64,000 nucleotides of DNA from Paenisporosarcina quisquiliarum_A (lineage in GTDB: Bacteria; Bacillota; Bacilli; Bacillales_A; Planococcaceae), in NCBI RefSeq assembly GCF_043641925.1, contig NZ_JBHZRU010000004.1:62001-126000 (forward strand), written 5' to 3'. The notes beneath the pieces are model-generated. The model saw nothing but the letters and a program-made list of their open reading frames with translations. It was not told the origin of the DNA and searched no databases. Shown piece by piece: positions 43,384 to 51,218 of the stretch. The position numbers were made by a program, and so were the translations under genes. How positions within the stretch are numbered: the first letter of the stretch is position 1; each line of letters opens with the position of its first letter.

Positions 43384-44601
43384 ATGACAACGATGAAAGA
43401 AACTGAAGTGAAGTCAATTTCTCGAAATAAATTACTAGGTATAGCTGGCTTAGGCTGGATGTTCGATGCAATGGATGTGGGGATTTTATCCTTCGTAATT
43501 GCTGCCCTTGCAATCGAATGGTCTTTAACTCCTGAACAAATGGGCTGGATAGGTAGTGTGAATTCAATTGGGATGGCAGTCGGGGCATTCGTATTTGGAA
43601 TCTTTGCTGACCGTGTGGGACGCAAGAAGATATTTATTATAACGCTTGTGTTATTTTCCGTCGCTAGTGGTCTTTCGGCATTAGCATGGTCTGTTGGTGT
43701 ATTTATGTTCCTTAGATTTTTTGTTGGAATGGGTCTAGGTGGAGAATTACCAGTAGCATCTACTTTGGTTGCTGAAAGTGTCGAAGCAAAAGAACGTGGA
43801 CGCGTTGTTGTTTTACTTGAAAGCTTTTGGGCTGCAGGATGGTTAATCGCCGCTTTAATTTCTTACTTCATCATTCCTAAGTATGGTTGGCAAATAGCTT
43901 TGCTTATTACAGCCTTACCTGCTTTTTACGCAATTTACTTACGTTTGAATTTACCTGATTCACCTCAATTTACAGCGAAACGAGTAAGAGATCGTACATT
44001 TAAACAAAACATTAAAGAAGTTTGGTCAAAACCTTATGTGAAGCCTACGATTATGCTTTGGATATTATGGTTTACAGTTGTCTTTTCTTATTACGGTATG
44101 TTTTTATGGTTACCAAGTGTTATGGTCATCAAAGGATTTAGTTTGATTAAGAGTTTTGAATATGTTTTAATCATGACGATTGCTCAGCTACCAGGGTATT
44201 TCACAGCCGCTTGGTTAATTGAAAAAGTGGGGCGCAAATTTGTCTTGGTAACCTATTTACTTGGGACAGCAGCTAGTGCATTTGTTTTTGGGAATGCCGA
44301 AACTACAACGTTATTAATCGTTTCAGGTGCATTCTTGTCATTCTTTAATCTAGGAGCTTGGGGAGCTCTGTATGCTTATTCTCCTGAACAATATCCTGCT
44401 GTCATTCGTGCTACGGGAACTGGGATGGCCGCAGCCATTGGACGAATCGGTGGAATTTTAGGACCACTATTGGTTGGTACTTTAGTTATGAGAAATTATG
44501 AGATTGGTTGGATTTTTGGCGTATTCTGTATCGCGATTGTTATTGGCGTATTAGCTGTTATTTTTTTAGGGAAAGAAACAAAACAATTAGAACTTGAATA
44601 A
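43384..44601 (+). CDS. niaP: Niacin/nicotinamide transporter (MFS)
   Basis: A 405-residue major facilitator transporter with 12 transmembrane segments. GLGWMFDAMDVGILSF, GWIGSVNSIGM, FGIFADRVGRKK, GMGLGGELPVAST, VVLLESFWAAGW and FFNLGAWGALYAY closely follow, from memory, B. subtilis NiaP (formerly YceI), including the C-terminal GKETKQLELE. NiaP imports niacin for NAD synthesis. The ATG at 43384 is six bases after AAGGGGA; earlier in-frame ATGs lie within or before that site. Confidence 0.9.
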   Translation: MTTMKETEVKSISRNKLLGIAGLGWMFDAMDVGILSFVIAALAIEWSLTPEQMGWIGSVNSIGMAVGAFVFGIFADRVGRKKIFIITLVLFSVASGLSALAWSVGVFMFLRFFVGMGLGGELPVASTLVAESVEAKERGRVVVLLESFWAAGWLIAALISYFIIPKYGWQIALLITALPAFYAIYLRLNLPDSPQFTAKRVRDRTFKQNIKEVWSKPYVKPTIMLWILWFTVVFSYYGMFLWLPSVMVIKGFSLIKSFEYVLIMTIAQLPGYFTAAWLIEKVGRKFVLVTYLLGTAASAFVFGNAETTTLLIVSGAFLSFFNLGAWGALYAYSPEQYPAVIRATGTGMAAAIGRIGGILGPLLVGTLVMRNYEIGWIFGVFCIAIVIGVLAVIFLGKETKQLELE

Positions 44602-44609
44602 TTCTTCTG

Positions 44610-44657
44610 GGACTGTCTCCTAGGTCATTTAGTGACTATGAGATAGTCCTTTTTTCT
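44610..44657 (+). terminator. Terminator after niaP
   Basis: GGACTGTCTC pairs with GAGATAGTCC (one wobble), with an inner GGTCA/TGACT stem and a T run. Confidence 0.85.
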
Positions 44658-44763
44658 ATATAATGATTTTTGTTTCAACGTTTTTCATATTTCGAAGGCA
44701 AGTCAAAACAATTAGAAACTTTTCCCATATCCATCTCGTATAGTAAAGAAAGGGGGATTACAT

Positions 44764-45105
44764 ATGAGTGTTAGAGAATTTAACGTTAAGATTAGTCCAA
44801 GTGAAGCGATGAATATGATTAATAATGGATTTACTAAAGGAAGCATTTCAGGAAAGTTAATTGACTACTACAAAAGATCATTAGGGGATAATGAAGTTAT
44901 TGTGTTTGTATTAGAAAAATATTTCATGAGAACATCTAATCGAGCTTCCATGACTGTGACGATTGATAATTTTGATGGTACGACTAAGGTTCATGCGGTT
45001 GCATCAGGGGGGGGGGAAGGCGTGTTTTTCCGTTTTGATTGGGGAGCGGGAGACAGTTTTGCGAATAGTATTGAGAAGACGCTAGCAGAACACATCATAA
45101 GTTGA
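44764..45105 (+). CDS. DUF6054-like conserved hypothetical protein
   Basis: A 113-residue soluble protein (SPSEAMNMINNGF, VIVFVLEKYFMRTSNRASMTVT, HAVASGGGEG). It recalls DUF6054 proteins. The Gly-rich VASGGGEGVFFRFDWGAGDS segment is encoded partly by a run of ten G residues at 45007-45016. AAAGGGGGA precedes the ATG. The function is unknown. Confidence 0.7.
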   Translation: MSVREFNVKISPSEAMNMINNGFTKGSISGKLIDYYKRSLGDNEVIVFVLEKYFMRTSNRASMTVTIDNFDGTTKVHAVASGGGEGVFFRFDWGAGDSFANSIEKTLAEHIIS

Positions 45106-45148
45106 TAGAATAAAGCTACTAAATATGCACTGCAAGGGAGAGACGGCC

Positions 45149-45520
45149 ATGTTCAAGAGGATTGACACCGTATTTTTACCTGTGCAAGACACGTATCGTT
45201 CGATTAAATGGTTTGAAGAAAAGTGTGGCTTTACATTAAGATGGCATGATGAAGAAAATGGGTACGCAGCAATGAATATTGGTAGTGGTGATACAGCATT
45301 TACACTTGTACGTATTTCACAGATGGGTTCTACCAAGCCTGAAGAACACGAGTGGTTCAATTTATATACTTCTGATATTCATGCTACACATCAACATTTG
45401 CTGAATTCAGGTGTGGAAGCTTCTCCCGTACAAAGTGGGGGAAACGTGGAGTTTTTCCAATTTAAAGATTTGGATGGCAATACGATAGGAGTCTGTTCAT
45501 TTGAAGAAGATGCAGCCTGA
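45149..45520 (+). CDS. VOC family (glyoxalase/bleomycin resistance-like) protein
   Basis: A 123-residue protein with the paired beta-alpha-beta-beta-beta units of the vicinal oxygen chelate fold: TVFLPVQDTYRSIKWFEEKCGF at the start and VEFFQFKDLDGNTIGVCSFE at the end. The final DLDGN motif is typical. Function may be isomerase, dioxygenase or drug-binding. The ATG at 45149 follows AAGGGAGAG; the frame to 45125 has no ribosome site. Its stop overlaps the next gene. Confidence 0.85.
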   Translation: MFKRIDTVFLPVQDTYRSIKWFEEKCGFTLRWHDEENGYAAMNIGSGDTAFTLVRISQMGSTKPEEHEWFNLYTSDIHATHQHLLNSGVEASPVQSGGNVEFFQFKDLDGNTIGVCSFEEDAA

Positions 45521-46052
45521 ATTTAAGCGTATTTTAATCGTAGGTTCTGGAGGAGCGGGAAAGTCTACTTTAGCCACAAAACTTGGAGAATTGTGGAGTT
45601 TACCGGTCATACATTTGGACTCCCTTTTTTGGAAACCGGGATGGACACCTTCTCCAAAACCAGAGTTTATTGAACAAGTTAAAACCGAAATGACAAGACC
45701 GGCATGGATTATTGATGGCAATTATGATTCGACTTTAGCCATGAGAGCTGAATATGCAGATCTCATTATTTTCCTCGATTTCTCAAATATTCTTTGTGTT
45801 TATCGAGCATGTAAACGAGCATGGACCTATCGTGGGACAACTAGACCCGATATGGGAACAGACTGTCCAGAAAAAATTGATTTGGAATTTGTGCGATGGA
45901 TTTGGCGATTTCCGAAGGATGCAAAACCTGAAATTTTAGAAACCTTATCTAAAACACCAGCAGAAGTATTAACACTTAAATCACCGAGGGAAGTTAATCA
46001 ATGGCTTTCTTTACAAACGGCAACAGAAAAAAGAGTGAATCATCCTGCATAA
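45510..46052 (+). CDS. P-loop kinase-like protein (FlaR/topology modulation type)
   Basis: A 180-residue P-loop NTPase with Walker A GSGGAGKST near residue 14, HLDSLFWKPGW, WIIDGNYD and the ADLIIFLDF strand, matching the adenylate-kinase-like FlaR group. It is a paralogue of the protein encoded at 21799. The ATG at 45510 lies 11 bases inside the VOC gene. No biochemical role is established for the group. Confidence 0.82.
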   Translation: MQPEFKRILIVGSGGAGKSTLATKLGELWSLPVIHLDSLFWKPGWTPSPKPEFIEQVKTEMTRPAWIIDGNYDSTLAMRAEYADLIIFLDFSNILCVYRACKRAWTYRGTTRPDMGTDCPEKIDLEFVRWIWRFPKDAKPEILETLSKTPAEVLTLKSPREVNQWLSLQTATEKRVNHPA

Positions 46053-46070
46053 AGGACGACTCACTCTTTT
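46028..46070. terminator. Bidirectional terminator
   Basis: AAAAGAGTGA pairs with TCACTCTTTT over a loop of about 22 bases that contains an inner GTCC/GGAC-like stem. It lies between convergent genes. Confidence 0.8.
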
Positions 46071-46711
46071 CAAGTTGTTTTTAAAGTCGTATAAACGACT
46101 AGACGATCCTCATAAAATGAACCTTCTCTGTTATATTCTCCAGTACAGGTAATCAAATTCAGACGACTACCATTACTAAAGCCAAAGATTTCTCTTAAAG
46201 GAGAATCATCTACTGGGTAAATCTCTACTCGTTCAACAACGAACGTTAGCTCCTGGCCTTCATCACTAGTAACGAGCACTTCATCCCCAATTTCTAATTT
46301 TCCTATATCATAAAATACAGCAGGTCCATTTTTGCCATCGACATGACCGGCAATTACGGAGTTACCTGGTTCACCAGGCATATATCCATTTTCAAACCAT
46401 CCAGTAGATACAATATCATTCGGTACATCCATTTCACCGTTATCAAGTAGGCCAGTAGCGTCTACTGGAGCATCTACATTGATAGCAGGAATCCGTAATC
46501 GAGAAGGAGAAATCCCTTGACGTTCGTCTTTTATGAGTTTAGAAGCAGTTAGTTGGCTGTCATTTAAAGTTAAAGCTGTTTTTGTAGAAGAAGAGGCTTC
46601 CGTATTGGAAACCTCTTGTTTTTCTACGGATGGTTCCGGAGCTGCTTCTTCTGCTTGGCAAGCCGTGAGAAGAAGACTAAGTCCGAGAATTCCACCATAC
46701 CATTTCTTCAT
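46070..46711 (-). CDS. Class F sortase with lipoprotein signal
   Basis: A 213-residue transpeptidase. The catalytic residues of sortases are visible: histidine in VIAGHVDG near residue 122, cysteine in LNLITCTG near 187 and arginine in YEDRLVVY near 201. The class F assignment rests on size and the LRIPAINVDAPV segment. The N-terminus ends in a lipobox (LLTAC), so it appears lipid-anchored instead of having a plain transmembrane helix. Three bases separate it from the upstream surface-protein gene, whose MPKTG signal is its likely substrate. Confidence 0.9.
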   Translation of the reverse strand: MKKWYGGILGLSLLLTACQAEEAAPEPSVEKQEVSNTEASSSTKTALTLNDSQLTASKLIKDERQGISPSRLRIPAINVDAPVDATGLLDNGEMDVPNDIVSTGWFENGYMPGEPGNSVIAGHVDGKNGPAVFYDIGKLEIGDEVLVTSDEGQELTFVVERVEIYPVDDSPLREIFGFSNGSRLNLITCTGEYNREGSFYEDRLVVYTTLKTT

Positions 46712-46714
46712 ATT

Positions 46715-48076
46715 TTACGCCTCGTTTGAACGTCTGCGTAATGTAAATGCGCCACCTAAAGCTGCTGCTAATAAACCGCCAAGTAGGAACCACTCATAAG
46801 GCATACCATCTTGGTCCGCTGTACCACCCATCCCCGTTTTAGGCATTCCGTCTGGCATAGATTGTCCGCTGAATTTATCTGGGAACTGATCAACAATTGT
46901 TTGTGATAATCCTGCTGAAGGCATTAACATATGTGCATAAGCTTCACGCATAGAAGCATAAGAAGCTTCATAGTCACCAGCAACATATTGATCAAAAGCT
47001 GCTAATAATTGGTCTACGTGTTCAGTCAATCCTGCTTCTAAGTCTGCAGCTGGTAAACGATCTTCCGTAGCAGTTGCTAAGAATGCAGCTTGTTCAACAA
47101 TATAGCCGTCTAATTCTTCCATTGCTTTATCTTTCCCTGCTTGGTCATCATTTGCTGTAGCAGTTACATAGTCAACGAAGTAACCAATATGTGATTTCCA
47201 AATCTCTTCAAATGCTGCTCCGCCTTCTTCACCGTAAACAGAAGCAACAGCTGCTGATAAGTCATCCGCGTTTGCTAATAAAGCTGCAGCAGAAGCATCG
47301 AAATCAGGGTCACCATCTACACCATTTTGCATAGCCATTACTGCTAAACCAGCATGCTCTGTGAATACTTGGTCAAGCGCAGCACGTAAATCTGCTGCAG
47401 GAGTTACAGCCATAGAATTTTCAAATTTGTCCGGGAACTGATCAATAATAGCTGTAGAAAGACCAGCTGCTACCATTGTCATATGACCGATTGCTTCGCG
47501 TTCGTTCATGTAAGATGTTTCATAATCGCCAGCAACATAACTATCAAATGCCCATACTAGTTGGTCAACGTGCATTTTAAGTCCAGCTTCTAGATCTGCT
47601 GCTTTTAAACGACCTTCCGTTGCTGTTTCCAAGAAAGCTGCTTGTTCAACAATGTATTCACCAAGTTGTTCAACTGCTTTATCTTTCCCAGCTTGGTCGT
47701 TAGCTCCAGTAGCAGTTGCATAATCTACGAAGTAACCAATGTGAGAACTCCAAATTTCTTTGAATTGTGCTCCAGCTTCTTCTCCATATACAGAAGAAAC
47801 AGCTGCTGTTAAGTCATCCGTATTTTGTCCAAGTGCACCAGCTAAAGCATCAAAGTCTTCTGTGCCGTCAGCACCTTTTTTCAATGTTTCAATTGCTAAG
47901 AAAGCATGTTCAGTAAATAAATGTCCTAACGCTGATCGTAGTTCAGAAGCTGGAGTAGAAACACTCGTGTCTGCATTTCCTCCATTTGCTTTTGATCCGT
48001 GATCTTCTGCCATAACCGCTGTAGGAATTAATAAACTCATTGATAATGGAACTGCTAATAATGTACGTTTTTTCAT
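46715..48076 (-). CDS. Cell-wall anchored protein with two 184-residue repeats
   Basis: A 453-residue secreted protein. A signal peptide (about 1-23) is followed by two tandem helical repeats (about 41-218 and 225-402) aligned without gaps at exactly 184 residues. Histidines 57/241, 112/296, 169/353 and 198/382 and many acidic residues are conserved between them (FTEHA, SHIGYFVDY, HVDQL, QFPDKF). The C-terminus has a sorting signal: MPKTG at 411-415, a hydrophobic segment and RRRSNEA. The function is unknown; the conserved His/Glu pattern in helices suggests metal or haem binding, as an inference. It has the same ECF promoter motif as the nearby sigma gene. Confidence 0.85.
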   Translation of the reverse strand: MKKRTLLAVPLSMSLLIPTAVMAEDHGSKANGGNADTSVSTPASELRSALGHLFTEHAFLAIETLKKGADGTEDFDALAGALGQNTDDLTAAVSSVYGEEAGAQFKEIWSSHIGYFVDYATATGANDQAGKDKAVEQLGEYIVEQAAFLETATEGRLKAADLEAGLKMHVDQLVWAFDSYVAGDYETSYMNEREAIGHMTMVAAGLSTAIIDQFPDKFENSMAVTPAADLRAALDQVFTEHAGLAVMAMQNGVDGDPDFDASAAALLANADDLSAAVASVYGEEGGAAFEEIWKSHIGYFVDYVTATANDDQAGKDKAMEELDGYIVEQAAFLATATEDRLPAADLEAGLTEHVDQLLAAFDQYVAGDYEASYASMREAYAHMLMPSAGLSQTIVDQFPDKFSGQSMPDGMPKTGMGGTADQDGMPYEWFLLGGLLAAALGGAFTLRRRSNEA

Positions 48077-48123
48077 TTTGAAATCTCTCCCTTTGTTTTA
48101 GTTTTTATTTGGTTTCGAATAGC

Positions 48124-48150
48124 TAACGAAGCTAATTTCACTTTGGATCA
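48124..48150 (-). promoter_or_regulatory. ECF-type promoter of the surface-protein/sortase operon
   Basis: On the minus strand: TGATCC (48145-48150), 16 bases, CGTTA (48124-48128), preceded by an A-tract (TTTTAAAAAAAG). The same arrangement stands before the ECF sigma gene at 50235-50261. It lies 48 bases upstream of the surface-protein start. Confidence 0.78.
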
Positions 48151-48194
48151 CTTTTTTTAAAAGAATATTTAATAAATTTTATTTCTACATATAA

Positions 48195-48240
48195 AAAGAC
48201 ATCGCTTTTACTCCTTAACGGAGCAAAGTGATGTCTTTCA
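48195..48240. terminator. Strong hairpin, possible terminator
   Basis: AAAGACATCGCTTT pairs with AAAGTGATGTCTTT, with an inner CTCC/GGAG stem. T residues follow on the minus strand. It separates repeat element A from the surface-protein promoter. Confidence 0.75.
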
Positions 48241-48260
48241 GACTAATAACAAATAAAAAT

Positions 48261-48428
48261 GTTGATTTCCATTGCGGCGGGCGCTTTCCGCGGAGGCCAA
48301 CAGGATGTTGGTTTCAAAGACGTTGCCACGTGATGTGGCGTTTTTAGTCTTTGTCCCTCGGTCTTCAGTTCGTGCTTATTCCGCTGGAGTCGCCTCCTCC
48401 ATTCCAATCAACTGAAATCGCTGTAAAT
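48261..48428. repeat. Dispersed GC-rich repeat, element A, copy 2
   Basis: Begins GTTGATTTCCATTGCGGCGG and ends CCTCCATTCCAATCAACTG, as copy 1 does, but the centre differs: it holds two extra hairpins, CCAACA/TGTTGG and a GCCAC/GTGGC stem flanked by AAAGAC/GTCTTT. The shared right part reads CGGTCTTCAGTTCGTGCT. No gene is inside. The gene-free stretch 48077-48840 consists of the ECF promoter, a hairpin, elements A and B and a terminator. Confidence 0.87.
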
Positions 48429-48577
48429 TGAGCGTAATAATGTGCATTTATGTTCGTAGAAGGATTTCAACATTTGTTTGTATTACTTGCAAACTTATTT
48501 AAACCATCATTTTTGTCCATGTTGAAAATGCATTTTTATTTTGTAAGCATGATTCTGCAAACTAGTTTAATGGGAAA

Positions 48578-48746
48578 GTGGTCAACTATTTCTGAAGACT
48601 CCTGCGGAAAAACGAAATACGCTAGACCCCACAGGCAACGAATTGTGCATAATTCGTTTGCGACGAGTTACCGCAGGAGCATAGGTTTTTAACAGCCGAG
48701 GAGGCTTGCGTTTCGTCCACGGAAAGCGAAAGAAATAGCTGACCAC
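48578..48746. repeat. Dispersed repeat, element B, complete copy
   Basis: Left end GTGGTCAACTATTTCT and right end AGAAATAGCTGACCAC are inverted repeats. The inside has CTCCTGCGGAAAAACGAAA and TTTCGTCCACGGAAAGCG, plus an inner hairpin around GGCAACGAATTGTGCATAAT. The left end matches the truncated copy at 20301. Confidence 0.82.
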
Positions 48747-48790
48747 CTTCATATTTAGTGGAGAGCAATTAAAAATGTACAAAGAAAAGA

Positions 48791-48836
48791 GACTGTACAC
48801 AAAGTCAATCTTCTCTGACTTTGTACAGCCTCAATG
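48791..48836 (-). terminator. Terminator of the ECF sigma/anti-sigma operon
   Basis: On the minus strand GGCTGTACAAAGTCA pairs with TGACTTTGTGTACAGTC, seven-base loop, followed by TCTTTTCTTT. It ends the regulator unit before the repeat region. Confidence 0.85.
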
Positions 48837-48840
48837 TATT

Positions 48841-49590
48841 TTATTTAAAATCAGAAGCCATTAACACATTACCTAGTGGTGTTTCACTTTCTGAATTCGG
48901 TTCATGTGAAACAGCTACTTGCGTCCAATCTTGATTCATATCTTCAGGAATAGTGAATACCACTGCACCTTCTTGTGAGTCTGATTTAAATGTGCCTGCA
49001 CGTTCAGGTCCATCTTCTCCAATTAACCAAACTTGATATACTTCATCATTGGATAGTGCTGGAAGAGAACTAGCTTGAACAACTACCCGCGTTTCTTCAC
49101 CGTGTTTCACAATCGAAGCAGTACCAGTGGCATTACCCGCAACAGGGGTTAAATTCACATAAGCGAGTAACTGATCTACAGCTTCTCCTTGTGCGACGAT
49201 ATCTTCTTGCTGGTTTTTTACGATAGAGGCTAAAAAGATATTTGCACCAACTGACAGCATAAGAGCCGCTGCTACTGCGGGGAACCATGAAATTACGCGT
49301 TTTTTATTAACTGGTAATAAAACCTCATCTGGCACAATTGGCTTTTCGTGTATTTCATTTGGTACTGGTGTTTCACCTAATATACTACCTAATACGCGTT
49401 CCTTCATTCCTTCAGGGGGAGTTATGGAATCCGATACATAAGGCAAGTCTTCCGTTAATAGTTGCCACTCAGCAAGTTCTTCTTGGCAATCCGCACAAGT
49501 TGCTAAATGCTTTTCAAAAGCATGTTGTTCAACTTCACTTAATTGGCCGTTAAAATAATCAACGAGTCGATCACACATCTGACGTTCCAT
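48841..49590 (-). CDS. Anti-sigma factor (zinc finger and RskA-like domain)
   Basis: A 249-residue membrane protein. The cytoplasmic N-terminus carries a zinc-binding anti-sigma motif, HLATCADCQEE (His, then C-x2-C) near residues 25-35. One transmembrane segment (about residues 96-118) separates it from an extracytoplasmic RskA-type domain (about 140-249) with VYQVWLIGEDGPERAGTF and TPLGNVL. It should bind the ECF sigma factor and release it upon an outside signal. The start at 49590 overlaps the sigma gene by 20 bases (translational coupling). Confidence 0.9.
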   Translation of the reverse strand: MERQMCDRLVDYFNGQLSEVEQHAFEKHLATCADCQEELAEWQLLTEDLPYVSDSITPPEGMKERVLGSILGETPVPNEIHEKPIVPDEVLLPVNKKRVISWFPAVAAALMLSVGANIFLASIVKNQQEDIVAQGEAVDQLLAYVNLTPVAGNATGTASIVKHGEETRVVVQASSLPALSNDEVYQVWLIGEDGPERAGTFKSDSQEGAVVFTIPEDMNQDWTQVAVSHEPNSESETPLGNVLMASDFK

Positions 49591-50158
49591 TTGGTGACAT
49601 CCCCCTTTCATTTTCTAAATGTTTTCGTAAATGTTGTAAGGCTAAACGTATTCGGCTTTTCACTGTTCCGAGCGGTATGTCGAGTTTCGTTGATATGGAT
49701 TCTTGAGACAATCCATGAAAATAGAAAAGTTCAACTATGGTTCGTTGTTCTTCTTTTAAACGTGTCATTGCTTTTTTTAACACCGATCCTTTTTCTTTCC
49801 ACTCTAGCATTTGTTCAGGTAACTCTTCTATAGGTACTTTCATTTGCTCTGCATCTTTATCAAGTAATCCAACTTCTTGTTGTCGCGTCTTTTTCCTCAA
49901 AGCATCTAAGGATGTGTTGCGTGTCATTGTTAGTAGCCATGAAGAAAACTTCCCTTTATCTTCTGTATAAGGTGCATGTTCCCTCCAAAGCTTCATGAAG
50001 ACATCTTGAACAGTATCTTCAGCAAGCTGAGCGTTCTGTGTCATACGATAGGCGAAGGAGTAAACGAGTCGCTCGTAGCGGTTATATAATTCTTCGAGTG
50101 CAGATTGATCTTTATTCCTGAGATTTTCATAGAGCTGTGCATCCGTGTGCGTATTCAT
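49571..50158 (-). CDS. ECF RNA polymerase sigma factor (SigK-like)
   Basis: A 195-residue ECF sigma factor. Region 2 is YERLVYSFAYRMTQNAQLAE continuing DTVQDVFMKLW (residues about 28-60); region 4 is the helix-turn-helix HGLSQESISTKLDIPLGTVKS near 150-170. The RskA-type partner suggests the SigK-like group. The gene is autoregulated if the promoter at 50235-50261 is correct. Its probable target is the surface-protein/sortase operon just downstream. Confidence 0.94.
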   Translation of the reverse strand: MNTHTDAQLYENLRNKDQSALEELYNRYERLVYSFAYRMTQNAQLAEDTVQDVFMKLWREHAPYTEDKGKFSSWLLTMTRNTSLDALRKKTRQQEVGLLDKDAEQMKVPIEELPEQMLEWKEKGSVLKKAMTRLKEEQRTIVELFYFHGLSQESISTKLDIPLGTVKSRIRLALQHLRKHLENERGMSPNGTSDV

Positions 50159-50234
50159 TTTTACCCCCCTCTGATAGAATCCTTACTTCATCATACCGAA
50201 GGCATAAAGTCTATACAACTTCTACTCTTCAAGA

Positions 50235-50261
50235 TAACGAATGAAAACTGGAAAAAGATCA
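50235..50261 (-). promoter_or_regulatory. ECF-type promoter of the sigma factor gene
   Basis: On the minus strand: TGATCT (50256-50261), 16 bases, CGTTA (50235-50239), with an upstream A-tract (TTTTTAAAAAG). It shares both boxes, spacing and A-tract with 48124-48150. It lies 77 bases before the sigma start. Confidence 0.78.
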
Positions 50262-50357
50262 CTTTTTAAAAAGATAAGTCTGTAATTCTATAAAATTAGT
50301 AGTGACAATTAATGTAAAAATGTGTACCATTTGATAAAAGAAAAAGGGGATACGTAT

Positions 50358-51218
50358 ATGAATTTTAAGGTACATCAACATCCAGAAGATTTTGCAACAA
50401 TTGCTGAACCTTATTTATTGAAACATGAGGATATCTATAGTTTGTTTTATGGCGTTCTGCAAGGCATCAAAAATGGAAGATACCAAGAATATTTTATGGT
50501 CTCTATTGTAGAGGATGGTAAACTTCTAGCTTTACTTCAAATGACTCCACCACATCCACTAAACTTAATCGTGATCGATGAACAGGACAAAGACAGAGTA
50601 ATCGATTTTTTGGTGGATGAATTATTCAACCGAGAAATTCAAGTTCCCTCAGTAGTTGGAATAAAGACAGTGATTCTTGCTTTCACCGAAAAGTGGAAAT
50701 TAAAAACGGATAAAAACTCAAAAGTCTTAATGGATCAAGGCTTATACCGATTAGATCAAGTAACGCCATCTCTTGAGGGTACAACAGGTAGTTGGAGGTA
50801 CTCAAATATAGAGGATGCGCCACTTATTGAACAATGGTATCAAAATTTCGAGAATGATACGGGGATTACAAAAACGCCAATTGCTCAGATTAAGGAGAGA
50901 GTCCTTCAATTTATTAAAGAAAATGAAGTGTTTTTATGGGAAGATGAAGGACAAATTGTATCGATGATGAAAAAGTCTAGACCATCGGAACACGGAGTTA
51001 CTGTATCCTTTGTTTTCACACCTAAAGAACAACGCAAAAAGGGCTATGCAAGAACAATGGTTGCTGCAGGCAGTCAGGAATTATTAAAGACGTTCGATTT
51101 CTGTGTGCTTTACACGGATATGTTAAACCCTACATCCAATAAAATCTACCAAGAAATAGGCTATCGGAAAATTGCCGACTCGATTCACATCGAATTTGTT
51201 GAGAAAGAAGGAAACTAA
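50358..51218 (+). CDS. GNAT family N-acetyltransferase (two-domain)
   Basis: A 286-residue protein. The N-terminal half is a degenerate GNAT-like domain (FFMVSIVEDGKLLALLQMTPP). The C-terminal half has the acetyl-CoA motif VFTPKEQRKKGYARTMVAAG near residue 222 and a motif B NPTSNKIYQEIGYRKI. AAAGGGGA precedes the ATG at 50358; the longer frame to 50322 has no ribosome site. It is followed without a gap by the next gene. Confidence 0.85.
   Translation: MNFKVHQHPEDFATIAEPYLLKHEDIYSLFYGVLQGIKNGRYQEYFMVSIVEDGKLLALLQMTPPHPLNLIVIDEQDKDRVIDFLVDELFNREIQVPSVVGIKTVILAFTEKWKLKTDKNSKVLMDQGLYRLDQVTPSLEGTTGSWRYSNIEDAPLIEQWYQNFENDTGITKTPIAQIKERVLQFIKENEVFLWEDEGQIVSMMKKSRPSEHGVTVSFVFTPKEQRKKGYARTMVAAGSQELLKTFDFCVLYTDMLNPTSNKIYQEIGYRKIADSIHIEFVEKEGN

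Noticed and set aside
48450..48800. Short ORFs on both strands between the anti-sigma and surface-protein genes
   Set aside because: They overlap repeat element B and the terminator and have no ribosome sites.
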